Shown here: one piece after another, positions 24,753-35,776 of the stretch
Position numbering within the stretch: position 1 is the stretch's first letter
Layout: each line of letters opens with the position of its first letter
Assembly (NCBI GenBank): GCA_951802195.1
Contig: OX637622.1
Location: forward strand, 1,178,001 to 1,242,000
Source of the DNA: Tausonia pullulans
Lineage: Eukaryota; Basidiomycota; Tremellomycetes; Cystofilobasidiales; Mrakiaceae
Direction: 5' to 3'
DNA: 64,000 nt
Notes under the pieces: generated by a model
The model's database searches: none
Seen by the model: the letters and a program-made list of their open reading frames with translations, nothing else
What the model was told of the DNA's origin: nothing
Position numbers and translations under genes: made by a program

Positions 24753-27027
24753 TCAACCTCTCGCCTCCGTCTCCCACGCCTCATCCCAACCTAGCGCACT
24801 GCGATCCCACCCCTTGTCCCTCCCCTCCTCCCCGCCACTCCAGCCCATATAGTTCATCACGAGGCCCGCCGTCCGCACGAAGAGCGTGCCGTCCGCGAGG
24901 TCCGTCTTGGTGGAGGAGGTGGCGCCGGGGAGCTCGCCGACACCGAGGAGGGCGAGGTGTGGTTGGGAGCCGAGGTGGAGGAGGGTGCGGATGGATTTGA
25001 GGGTGTGTGGGTCTTTGGATGGTTGGTCGTCAGCTCTGGAACGGCCTGGCCGGTAAGAGAGAGAAAGAGATTAAGCCCACCTGGCGCAAAAACGACCTCA
25101 CCGACGATATCCGTCCAAGGGTTGCCCTCCCTCCGCTTGCCGCCCGACGACGATGACGGCGGCGGCGTAGGGAAGCTCGAGTGTGCCATGGGGAGCGAGG
25201 CGTCGATATGAGGCCGGCCCCGGGCGAGCGCAGTGTGCAGGACCGCGAGGAAGTACGTCTTGAGGAGGACCTTCTGGTGGGCCTTGGCTTCGAGGAGTTT
25301 GGCGACGGAGGGGACATGGAGACTCGAGGTAAGGACGTGCATCTGTCCATCGGTGCAGTGTCAGCGAGTCTTCGTGGATCCGGCGCAGGCGTAGCAAGTT
25401 TCTACTCGCGAGGAAGAAGTCGACCCGGACCTCGCGGCCCTGGCGTCCCGTGGCACCAGCCAGAAGTGTCCCCAAGATCATGAGCTCCTCGGTCCTCCGG
25501 TCGAGCCAGCCTTCCTCGTCATCGCCGAGGGACCTATTCAAGGTGCGCGGGCTCGTCGATCAGCCATGTCCTGTCTGTGTGTCAGCCGGGAGGACGAACC
25601 AGAGGGATGCGAGATGTCGAAGCTCCTCTGCGTTGCCAAAGGCGATGGAGTCCTTCTGAGAGTATGCAAGGCGTATTGGCGTCAGTTCAGCTCCAACGGA
25701 AGCCCCCTCTTCCGCTTCACCCACCAGCCGAGTGTTGATCAACTTGTCTGCATCGTAAGGCGGGAGCCGGATCTTGTCGGAAGCGCAGAACTGGGCGTAA
25801 ACCTCGAGCGTGCTGACCTTCTCCCCCTTGCTGGACGTTACGAGGTTCGAGACGCCTGTGGCCAGCGAGTCGACTTGAGACGCAAAGTCAGGATCGCCTC
25901 ACGAGTGTGAGCGCAGAGTCAAGAGTGAAGCGCACCTGATGAGGAGGGGAGGCCCTCGAGTCCGTCTGAGGCGCCATAAGGCCAGTTCGAGGGGAAGAGG
26001 GCAGCGATCGCATCCGCCCCGTGAACAGCTGTCTCGGCAAGTCCTTCGGCGAGCATCTGCAGCATGATGGTTTAAGCCGCCAGCGCAGGCGTGCAATAAA
26101 AGCGAAAGAGCATCACTGACGACTTTGTCGGAAAACTCGGCGCCAAAGCCGACGTGAATGATGGGGTCTGGTAAAATGTTCACAGCCTGATGAGCTCAAT
26201 TCCTCCTTAAGAGGCAGGCATTCGACGTACGTAACACGCCAGCGACGAGCCGGATGAGCATACGCGGGCCGGTCTTATTGGCCTCGCCACCGGCATTCTT
26301 TATTCGAGGCATCAGCAGCTGACCTCTATCTCTTCTCGCAAGTCAAAAGCGACTCACCGCTTCGGGAGAAAAGAGGTACTTCTCTAGTACCTTGGCTTCG
26401 CCGAGGGCAGCGATCTCGTTGGCGAAGAAGGTCAGATACCGAGCGTAAGCGCTGCGGTGGACAGGTGACGGACTCTATCAATGATCAAGCGCGTTCTTCG
26501 GCCCACCTCGGAACCATTCACTCACTCCTGGACACCTGTGTAACTCGTCCAATTGGAATGGTCGATCACGGGCACATCGAGCTTGGTCTTTTTGCCATCG
26601 TCGAGCTCGCGATGGACCTTGTCACGTTCGACCGGGTCGAGAGGGACGAGCCGACTCGTAGAATTGGCATAGATCTTGTCGAGGAGCGAAGCCGGGGCTC
26701 CGAGAGAGAAGGCTGCAAGGAGATGATGGGAAAGATGGTTGTGGAAGCTTATGAGGGGAAGACGGTGGACGGACGGCAGTCAGTCACCGGCTCTCTCACG
26801 CACTTCCACCCTTCAAGGCTCACATATTGTTCCTTTCAAAGATCTGTTGTTCTCTCCATGCTCAGCCGCACATATGGATCACCAAGAAAGTGAGCAACGG
26901 GAGGACAAACGTGGTGCTCCCTACTGTCCTTCTCGAGAAGCTCTCGGACGTGAAGGAGCGAAGCCTGGGTTGGGCCAGGCCAGCCGCGGAGGATGTGGGC
27001 AGAGGGTACGACGGTAGACTTGGACAT
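24753..27027 (-). CDS. Questin-oxidase-like protein (DUF4243 family)
   Basis: Members of this family include the questin oxidase of geodin biosynthesis (a Baeyer-Villiger-type enzyme), but most are uncharacterised. On the minus strand the gene opens MSKSTVVPSAHILRGWPGPT and then shows the family's motifs in order. These are HNHLSHHLLAAFSLGAP with LLDKIYANSTSR, YARYLTFFANEIAALGEAKV, ANKTGPRMLIRLVAGV, DPIIHVGFGAEFSDKVVAEG, LAETAVHGADAIAALFP, and late in the protein GTLFVRTAGLVMNYMGW. It ends GWDRSALGWDEAWE plus a few residues, with TGA complementary to 24753-24755. At least seven introns. An in-frame ATG at 27069 could add 14 residues; 27027 has the better context (cagccATGt). No polyketide synthase or other biosynthetic gene lies nearby. 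Family call is moderate to strong; reaction and substrate are unknown. Confidence 0.75.
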
Positions 27028-28290
27028 GGCTGCCGCTGTTGAGGCTCGTCGAGAGATCCACAAGGGCATAGACCGAGATGGTGGGAATTGGGAAGAAGGA
27101 CGAACGAATCACTTCCCATTCTTTCCCCTTCGCCTCCCGTGCACTGTCATCATCTGCCTCCTTGACCGAGCCTCGGCTCGGCTATCTCCGCTTACCTTGA
27201 CGTCAGCGAGCGCAGCTTGCTGGTTCTGTGGTGCTGTCGCGCATTTCACAATCTTCGTCTCGCATCTTCACTACTTGTGGAAGGAAATGAAAGGCCCACA
27301 AAGGGCAAGTCTGACCGGACAATCGCACCAACGCCGCACCAGAGGGGCTAAGCGGCCCGTTGCTAGCCTCATCTCCCTCCCCTTGCAGGCCCTGTCAGGC
27401 CGGACGCCCATTCTCTCCTGGCCTCAACCTGCCAATCCCAAAAGTCAATCTCGCCTCAAGAACAGAACCGGAGCCATCGTCGTTTCGCTCGTCTGTCGGC
27501 CCTTGGGAGCGACGGCCAGGGACTGCGAACCGATCGAGCTCGGGACGAGAGTATCGTCACGCCTGTTGAACTGGCATAAACGTCAGGTACAGATTGAGGT
27601 GCACCCCTTCAAACTAGACGCCGGAATGGTCATTGTCAAATCGAGCCGAGTTCATCTAAACAACTTTCGAGAGTGATTATACTGACGACGCAACAAACTG
27701 GCTATCGAGGAGCTTGTCGGGTAAGCGGCTGGGATCTCTTGGCCTGATACTCACCTCTGAAGACGCAGCCCTTCTCTGGGGTCGGCGCAGGGAGAATGAT
27801 GGTTGATACAGCTAGGCCAATCCAGATGACGAGGTTCATGCTTCGAAGGTTGAGAGAGGAGAAAGAGTGAGAGTGTTGTAGTATCGAGTTGTAAATGGCT
27901 TCCAGTTCACGATTCGCAGGTTTGGTATGAGGCTGGGCCCTCGCAAGTTTGAGTAAGTGATGTGACACTCCCAATCAAGGGACGGGTCTTGTAGTACTGA
28001 AGTTCAGGCTTGAGTTGGCCATCATTGGCGCGCGTGGGTACGTGGGTGAGAGCCCCCTAGAGGTTGACTTAAACAGTGGCGCTGCGAACTGAGAACGACG
28101 GCTAGGCCAGCCTCAGCGGGTGCAGGCTAGCTACCATCTGAGAGTTCATTATGGCGACTCCGGCGGCGAGGGTCTGCCGTCGCGTCGGTCGCGCATGGCA
28201 CGGTCCGTGCCGTTGACACGCTGGCAGCGAACGCCGCTCGTCTTCATTCTCGCCCTCGTCCCCGGTTGGTTCGCTCCCAAGCCCATTTGA
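27028..28290. other. Intergenic between DUF4243 and OST5 genes
   Basis: About 1.26 kb, two minus-strand genes on either side. It holds the DUF4243 promoter and OST5 3' region. The only coding hint is a short signal-peptide-like exon on the minus strand (27755-27839), listed separately. The rest looks non-coding. Confidence 0.45.
27755..27839 (-). CDS. Possible first exon of a small secreted protein
   Basis: Minus-strand ATG at 27839 gives MNLVIWIGLAVSTIILPAPT followed by PEKGCVF, a plausible signal peptide with a short stretch after the cleavage region. The exon then meets a perfect GTGAGT donor at 27754. Several acceptors lie downstream but none gives an obviously right second exon, so I list the first exon only. 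No family recognised. It could also be chance; there is no homology argument. Confidence 0.2.
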
Positions 28291-28672
28291 TTATACATTC
28301 ACGCCGACCGAGCAGAAGAGGGTGACGATGCCGACGCCGGCGAGGGCCGAGGCGACCCCGGCGGTGAGCGTCTCGGAGACCAGGCTTCGCTTGATGCTGG
28401 GGGTGGGGGAGGGGGGACGCGGCCCGTCAGAGAAGCACGGACGTGCGGAGAGCGGAAGATCTGAACTGACGTGGAGAAGTAGAAGCTTGAGATGAAGGCC
28501 CCGCCGAGCGAGACGCCCGCCAGCCAGGGGAGCGCCGAGGGCGCGATGAGCGGCGCGAACTCGGGCGAGGAGTCGTAGAGGGACTGAGGCGGAGTAAGAG
28601 CCATGCCCTGCCGAGCGGAGCGACCGGACGGCACGGACTCACCTGGAGGGCGGCGTAGGACTGGGACGGCAT
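28291..28672 (-). CDS. OST5: Oligosaccharyltransferase small subunit OST5 / TMEM258
   Basis: Ost5 is a small two-helix subunit of the ER oligosaccharyltransferase that N-glycosylates proteins. Three exons on the minus strand join to a protein of about 80 residues. It starts MPSQSYAALQSLYDSSPEFA, has the first membrane helix LPWLAGVSLGGAFISSFYF, a short basic loop TIKRSLVSETL, and a second helix ending GVGIVTLFCSVGVNV. Length, two-helix layout and the terminal VGVNV (human TMEM258 ends VGIYV) fit the family. Introns are about 28560-28642 and about 28390-28470; the second uses a GTCAGT donor. ATG at 28672, TAA complementary to 28291-28293. It is divergent to YOP1, another ER membrane protein gene. 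Confidence 0.85.
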
Positions 28673-29261
28673 GGGGGCGCGACGGGTGATGGTTGGGGGC
28701 ACGCGCGGCTCTGAGCCTGGCTGCGAGGCACCGCGGCGCTCTCGCGCGTGAATCCCCGCTGCGGGCCGTCGCCCTGGCTCGTCCAAGCGGGTCGTCTCCT
28801 CTTGCTCTTTCCCGGGGGCCTCCCTCGGCCTTCCCTCAAACCACGACTTCTCCCTCACACGACCACTCGCAGCTCCACGCCCTCACGAACGCATAGTCAG
28901 TCCCTGGTTCCCGCCTGCGCCTCCTCTGCCCATGGCCGTCCCCGCATGGACGCAGGAGGGCCAGCCCGTCCCCTCGCAGGCGAGCATGGCCGGCAAACGG
29001 TCGGGCGAGCGAGGAAGAAGGGGAGATGGGCAAAGGGAAGGGCGGATGACGTTCTCCCGCCCGTCGCTCTCCCCTGCTTCCTTCTCGCCGTCCCTCCTCT
29101 TCCCTGGCGGTGGGCTCCTCTCGTCCCTGCCGCGTCTGGCTCCTCCTTGGACGTCTGCGTGGGCCATCTCGAGCCTTATCGCGGCGCCCCCCTCGTCCTC
29201 AGCGTTTCCCCTTGTTGAAGCAGACCAGCTTACCCGCCCCCGCCTGGTTTTGCACCCTCAG
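28673..29261. promoter_or_regulatory. Bidirectional promoter region OST5 / YOP1
   Basis: The 589 bp between two outward-facing ER-membrane genes. Very GC-rich near OST5. Long open frames cross it on both strands but show no family or splice logic. No TATA box or known ER-stress element was recognised by eye. Confidence 0.5.
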
Positions 29262-30181
29262 ATGTCCGCCGCTCAGAACAACGCCCAGGGCCTCCTCAAC
29301 CACCCCCTCGTCAAGAACCGTGAGCTCGTTTCTTGTTTTCTCAGCCAAGGGGGTGCGCTTATCGTGTTTGCTCCAGTTTCGAGCCAGGTCAACGGCCAGC
29401 TCTCGGGTCTCGACAAGGAGGTGCGCCGACCCTCGCGTCCTTTTCAGCTTGCGCGCGCTGACGTCTGTCGCCGTCCCTCCTCTCCCAGCTCTCCAAGTAC
29501 AAGGTCGCCAACGACTTTGAGGCCAGGACTGGTGTCCCCAAGGCTATCTCCTTCCTCGGTCTTTTCGTCCTTGTGCGTCTTTTCACCGCCAATGCGTCGC
29601 GTCTGCGTCATCCGCGATTCTCTCCTTTCCTTGCTCTGACCTCTCGTCTGGCTCCTAGTTCATCGTCCTCATGTTCTTCAACATCCTTGGCCTTGCGTCG
29701 CCCATTTCGACCATCCTCGGCTTCGCCTACCCTGCCTACCTCTCGATGCAAGCTCTCGAGTCCCCGGGAACCGCCGACGACAAGCAGTGGCTCAGTGCGC
29801 CTTCTTCTCGCCCTTTACACTTATCAGAGTCTTCTGGCTGATTTCATTCCATTGTTTCCAGCTTACTGGATCACCTTTGGCTCGCTTCAGGCCGCTGAGT
29901 CCATCGCTCTGGGAGCCCTTGTCAAATGTGCGTAGCCGGCACGCTCCCTGGGGCTCGTCCGACTCTTCTTCTTTCTGCTGACCTTGGACGCTGTGCTTCT
30001 CGATCCAATAGACATCCCCTTCTACTTCGTCACCAAGTCATGCGTCTGCGTTTACCTCGGATACATGGGGGGCGCCGAGGGCTTCTACCACTCCTTCCTC
30101 CGCCCCTTCGTCCTCCAGCGTACCTCGCGCACCTCGTCCTACTCTACTCCGGCTACCAACATCCACGAGAAGTTCGACTAG
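29262..30181 (+). CDS. YOP1: ER-shaping protein Yop1 (REEP5/DP1/TB2 family)
   Basis: Yop1 inserts hydrophobic hairpins into the outer ER leaflet and bends tubules together with reticulons. The protein reads MSAAQNNAQGLLNHPLVKN, then VNGQLSGLDKE, LSKYKVANDFEARTGVPK, AISFLGLFVL, FIVLMFFNILGLASPISTIL and GFAYPAYLSMQALESPG. Next comes the TB2/DP1 signature TYWITFGSLQAAESIALGAL, followed by IPFYFVTKSCVCVYLGYMGG, AEGFYHSFLRPFVLQR and a Ser/Thr-rich cytosolic tail. About 185 residues, normal for the family. At least five short introns interrupt it. ATG 29262 lies where family members start; stop TAG 30179-30181. Strong call. Confidence 0.93.
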
Positions 30182-31464
30182 ATCTAGCGTAGCTAGATTA
30201 CTCCCTTTCTTCTCCGATTTGAACACTTTTCTTCAATCTCCTTTGTCTGTTGTGACGCTCGTGCGCTGCCCCTCGCGGGGGCCCGCCGTTCTTCGACTGC
30301 GACTTCCTCCTCACTCTTCTTTACTCCGTTCTTCATCCTGTCCCCTTTCACACAAGCTCCTACCATGGCTTGCTTTTTTTGTCCATGTCGCGCGGGGAAA
30401 CTCGAGAGAAAACAGGCAAGCCTACCGCGAAGTTGGGTATGCCAACCTAACACTCACATCGCTGCGCTTTCATCGCCCATCTTCCGCCTCTCTCTCCTCG
30501 GACCCTTTCATCCACCACTTCTCTTGATCTGCCCTCGTGTCTCGTTATCGTTGCATCGTTGCTGGATAGGGTGACGAATGGCCAAACTCCGTCGATGGGT
30601 CAACTCTGCACCATTTACTCCTTAAGCCGCCTCCTCTCACCCCACGCCGCTTCCTACCTGATGATTTTCGTCTCGTAACCTTCCATCGTCAGTCCCGCCC
30701 GTCGCGTGGTCTGATAGCACTAACTGGGTGACCGACGTTAACGGCCAGCGCCGCTCGTACACGCCTGCATCTAAGCGCGTCCAATCTAAACCTGTCACAA
30801 CCTCTTCATTTCTCCCGAAACCTCCTTCAACGCTATTCAATCTTTCTTCTCTGCGCCCTCCGACCCTTCCTTTATGATTCAGCCCTCATCAATGTTGCCA
30901 CCCAAAGGAGCTCGACGAGCTCTTCTTCCCAAGTCAAGCTCATATACAGCAAGCCCGCCCTCTTTCGCTTGCTCCTGCACTCACTCCATTGTACTCAGCT
31001 CCTTCCAGCGCACTTCCTTGTGGTTGCCTCATTGCAAACACCCACGACAATGGAACAAGGTGCTGACGGAATTTTTCTTTGTATGTGTGTTCTTTTTTTT
31101 TGTGAAGACTGTTCCTTGTGATCACAGAAGGACAAGTAAAGTGGTGGACCGCAGCATTGTAGACCACTCTCGATCCATCCTGGCAAATACACGAGACCGG
31201 CCGGCTGTCTTCCTCTGCCTCGTGGTACCACGTGCTCATCCAGGTCTCCCAAACGTTCTCATTCAGCCCGAAAAACGTGCCTTATCCGAATAGAACCTGG
31301 TCTAATGACAGGGGGGGAGAAACGAGAAGCACCACGTTTGGTGCTAAGATGGGACCGGTTGGTGTGCCATCTCCGCCCCGCCTTCGCCTGTGCACGACGA
31401 CCGTCAGATTCTCTCCCTCTGACCTTCAACGTTCATAGGTTTTCATCCATCCTCCTCGTCCGAG
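30182..31464. other. Long intergenic, YOP1 3' region and phosphodiesterase promoter
   Basis: About 1.28 kb. T-rich runs (30376-30381, 31092-31100) and short open frames only. One CACGTG box lies at 31229-31234, about 230 bp before the next start. I see no RNA gene and no spliced coding pattern. Confidence 0.5.
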
Positions 31465-34400
31465 ATGCTCGCTCTATCGCTTTGTCGCTCGCTTGTGCTT
31501 GCCGTTCTTTCCCTTCCCCCCATAGCGCGCGCCACGGTCCTCCCCAAGACCCTCTTCGGCAGTCTTGGTCTTGAGAACCCTACCCGGCGGGACACTCTCC
31601 GATCGGTCTACGGTCGAGAGGCATCTACCAACGCTTCGAGCGTGACGAGCCAAATCGGCTCCGCCCTTGTTTCGTTTATCGATGCGCTCGAGGTCCGTTT
31701 CTCCCCTTGTTGGTTGCGCTCGTGCGACTGAATTTAACCTCTCGCTCTATTTTTCTTGTGGTAGGACGAGGGGTACTTCCAACACGACGCCGATCGTATA
31801 AACAAAAGGGACAACCCCCAGACTATCGAGAAGCGAGCTATCTCCTGCAACCAATGCAAGGCCCTCCTCTCGACCGCCAAGGTAGTTTTTTCAATGACCT
31901 CCCCCCCACCTCCCCCCCTCATGATATAATTCTGACACTCCTTGTCTCTCATCCAGGCCGGCGCCGCGCTCGGCAACAATGCTTTCACAGTCAGTGTTGC
32001 GTGTCTTTGAAGACATCGCCCCCTCATTTTTAGACCACTGTACTCACGTGGTCGATCAGTCTATCATTGTCGAGATCTGCGAACTTGCAAACCTGGCTAC
32101 CAGCGTGAGTGATAGCTCTCTTCCCTGCGGTGATGAGGCTGAAGTACACACCGATAATCTTTAGACAACCTGCTCTGGAGCGATCGGTCTCCAGGCGCCT
32201 ATCATTGCCTCGTGGGTTCTTTCTTTTACCTACGGCCCAAACCGACTCACCTGTGTCAAGTTGAAATTCCTTGTCGCGATTTTCTTCCAGCGTCCTTCGC
32301 AACACGGGAGCCGACACCACCAGGGCGGCCATCTGCTCTGGAGTCGTTAATGCCTGCTCTATGCCGGATGCGTCTGTGTACGGCGGTCCGCTCAACCCCG
32401 TCAAGACTTCGCCGCCCGCATCATTCCCCCAGCTCAAGACCAGCGGATCGACCTACAAAGTATAGAGTCTTGACGATTGCAAGTACTTCTCCGCGCTGGG
32501 ACTGACGGACCCCTTTTGAACACAGGTGCTTCATCTCTCAGACATGTATGTGTAATCACTTTTGCGATGTCGAACCGGCTCTGATACACTGACTCGTCCC
32601 TCCATAGCCACATTGACCAGTCCTACACAGTTGGAGCCGAGAGCGTCTGCAGGTTTGTACCTTCAGTTCCGGCAAACCAGTTCCCGACAGCATCGACTGA
32701 AATTTGAGACTTTCTTCGCCCGCCAGCGACAACGTCTGCTGCCGACCTGACTCGAAACTCACCTCTGGGTCGACTTCCATCCCTGCTGGCCCGTGGGGAG
32801 AGAGCACCTGCGACTCGGCTCCCTCGCTCGAGAAGGTCGGTGTCTGATCGCTAGCGCCGCTAAACATGCTGTAGAATTAACTCTATGTCACTGTCGCAGT
32901 CGGCTATCTCGTACATAAAAAACAACCTGAACATCGACTTTGGTATTTTCACAGGCGACGTAGTTGAGGGCGCCATCTGGGTCGAAGGCGAGTCCGCTCA
33001 TCTCTATGTTCCGTTGTTCATTGCAGCTGACTAATATCGATCGCTTTTTCCACTTTCTGCCTCGAGCTCCTCAGATAAGGCGACGATTCTGCCTAACCTT
33101 CAGGATACTTTCGGCACTCAGCTCGCAGCTCTGGGCGTCAAGCTTTACCCCACCGTTGGCAACCACGACTCTGGTGATCTGGCCTTTGTTTTCCCTCGTC
33201 ATCGGCGTGGCCTGTTGGGTCCGACTAACGCTTTACTCCTATTCGCTCACAGGACCTGTCAACAACTTTCCCCCGGCTAGCATCGACACCGTGAGCAGAC
33301 ATTCTTCGGCGTCTGTCCTCCCGTGGTTGACTCCCGTGCTTGAGCTAATACTGGATGGTCCAACCCAGACCTACGAAAACAGCTGGCTCTACTCGCAGCT
33401 TAACAATCTCTGGGCTCCATGGATCGGATCCAGCTCTACTGTTGCCGCAAACGGCGTCTACTCGGTCAAGCACGCCAACACAAACCTTCGCATCATCAGC
33501 CTGAACACCATGCTCCCATATGTCCAGAACTGTCAGTTGTCTCCAGGCCCCTTTGAGCGCCTTCCTTCCTTCCTTATAATTTTTCCCCCCTCGCAGGGTG
33601 GATCTGGAGGGACCTGAGCGAGAACGACTTTGATGGCATGCTCGCGTGGCTTGTCGACGAGCTTCAAAAGGCAGAGACCGCAGGCGAGAGAGTCTGGATC
33701 CTTGGTCACATTCCTCCGGGATCTGCTGACAGTAGGTTGCTCGCCTCGACCCTTTTTACTTTATTTTTTTGTGAATCGGAGGTTGACTACCATTCATTTA
33801 ATCACTGCGCAGTCCTTAGCTATTGGTCTGCGAGCTACGACCTTGTCATCAAGCGCTATGCCAACACTATCGCTGCAAGCTTCTACGGACACACTCACAA
33901 GGACGAGTTCCAGCTTTCCTTCTCAGCCAAGTCGGAGCCCATCAATGTCGTACGTCCATCTTCTCCGTTCGATCTTCAGCTCTCATGCTGACACCTCTTC
34001 GGTGTGACAGAACTTCATCGAGCCATGTCTCACTCCGTAAATCACTCGCTTCTCACATCTCATGCTCCCTTGGTTGATTGACCCTCTCACTTCTCCCCCC
34101 CCCCCTCCTCCTACAGTACTGGCGGAAATCCTTCGTTCCGCATCTACGAAATTGACACTAACACGTTCCAAGTCATGGACTACACTCAATACGTTGCCGA
34201 CTGTCCATTCCTCCTCTCCATCCCTGCTCTCTAGTCTCAGAAAGAAGCTGACCACTAGTGTACTGCATAGGGAGCCAACTTCCTACTTGGACTCAGACCG
34301 GACAAGTTACCTGGAAGCCTGTCAGTCCCCGAAGCCCTCCATTTTGAGTATGAGACAGGTACTGATGTCTGCCGTTTCTTCTACCAAAAGCTCTACTCGG

Positions 34401-35114
34401 CGCGCGACACGTACGCTTCTGCTATCGGTGGATGGCCCGCCGCCACTGCCCTCAACGCCCCCTTCTGGGACAAGGTCTCTACTGGTGAGAGGTCTCAAGT
34501 CTCTACCCGTCGCTCTCGACCACTTCCACGGTCGCTCATCCTATACTTGCCTCAATTTTCACCCCAACCAGCCTTCTCAACGAACCAGACCCTATTCGAC
34601 ACGTGGTATTTCTATCGTACCCACGGCACGGGCGCCAAGGTCGCAGGTGCATCTCCCGATTTCCCTTCAACCCAGACCATCCCTGGCAAAGGGCGCTCAT
34701 CGTTTATCCTTTACCTCCGTCTCTGACTTTGAACCCAGGCGCATGCACTGGCTCGTGCCTGACTGAGACCGTCTGCAGTTCGTTCCCATTTTCTCCCCCC
34801 CCCCACCTCCCCCTTCCACTCTCCGATCTCGCCCCTTTGCTTCTTGGCCCGACTCTGTAGCTTATCCCTACTCTTTTCCCTCTCTCTCCCGGTCAGACAT
34901 TCGCACATCCATCTCGGCGGACGCCTGCTCGCGTAAAACGTCCATCTTCAAACGGGACGTCGTCGACGCTGCGAACGCCACCGGCCACTCGCATACTGCA
35001 TGCGGGCCTGACCCTCAGGAAATCCTTGGGGGCCTTCGGGCCGCCAACGAGGCTGGCTTGCTCGAAGAGCTCAAGGGACGGGTGGACCCTGTGCAGGGCA
35101 CGGATCTCGATTGA
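31465..35114 (+). CDS. Secreted acid sphingomyelinase-like phosphodiesterase with saposin-B domain
   Basis: This family hydrolyses sphingomyelin or other phosphodiesters through a two-metal calcineurin-like site. A signal peptide (MLALSLCRSLVLAVLSLPPI) is followed by a propeptide with dibasic sites (INKR, IEKR), then a saposin-B domain (CNQCKALLSTAK, VEICELANL, CSGVVNAC). The metallophosphatase motifs are in order: HLSDIHID, GIFTGDVVEGAIW, TVGNHDS, WILGHIPPG and FYGHTHKDEF. All metal ligands expected for the family can be seen. The C-terminal part is Cys-containing (CTGSCLTETVC) and ends near QGTDLD, stop 35112-35114. About 650-700 residues and more than a dozen introns; the HLSD|I|HID motif is itself split by one. 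Likely vacuolar or extracellular. The next gene is another secreted phosphatase. Confidence 0.87.
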
Positions 35115-35776
35115 GCAAAGTTGTTCGCCCGAGAGTGGCTGGGTTGAGGAGGGAGGACCAAATCTCGAGAGTCGACAGCTGAAAGGCGGGACGATGGCAA
35201 AGGCTCTCGCTGAGAGGATCGGGGGATTTTGTTAAAAACTTGTGTCGAAATTCAGATAGTATATATGGATAGTTCGAGTGAGAAATAATATGCTCTCGCC
35301 TGACATTAGTCAGCAGATCTGCGATCTCTCGGGGAGGAACCGAATCAGGATCGGCAGGCTCATCGTTTTGACGAGTTGTGACCGCCACCCCCGTTATTCT
35401 CTGCAAATGATATATCCTATTTGGAAACATAGTCCTGGCACCTCTATACTCAGACCCCGTTACCTTTCTTTCCTCCAACCCACGTGCGTTTGGAATATTA
35501 CAGAGATAATCGGTCTATAATCGGGCTGGAATGAGAAGGTGATCGATCTCCAGCGCAGGCCAAAACCACGTGGGCAAGGGCCACGTGAATACATATCGAC
35601 CCCCATTTTTCAATGTACATCCTTTCATGTTTAGATGTTTACCCCGCACGTTCTCTACACACGTTCGTTACTTTGGAACCTCGTTTCTTTGACCCATATC
35701 AGAAGGAACCTTATGATTCAGCTTCAAACCCCGAACTGCCATCCACCTCAGTCATCGTCTATCAGTCCCATCCGTG
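35115..35776. other. Intergenic, promoter of the histidine acid phosphatase
   Basis: About 660 bp, more AT-rich than its surroundings. It holds the 3' region of the phosphodiesterase gene and three CACGTG boxes listed separately. No coding signal. Confidence 0.55.
35479..35587. promoter_or_regulatory. Cluster of three CACGTG boxes, two of Pho4 type
   Basis: CACGTG cores lie at 35481-35486, 35567-35572 and 35582-35587, about 190-300 bp before the start of a secreted histidine acid phosphatase. The first, read on the minus strand, and the second, on the plus strand, are the 8-mer CACGTGGG. This is the high-affinity Pho4 site known from yeast PHO5/PHO84. At this base composition a single CACGTG is expected every few kb by chance, so it is the clustering and the flanking GG that matter. 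Regulation by phosphate is inferred. Confidence 0.55.
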
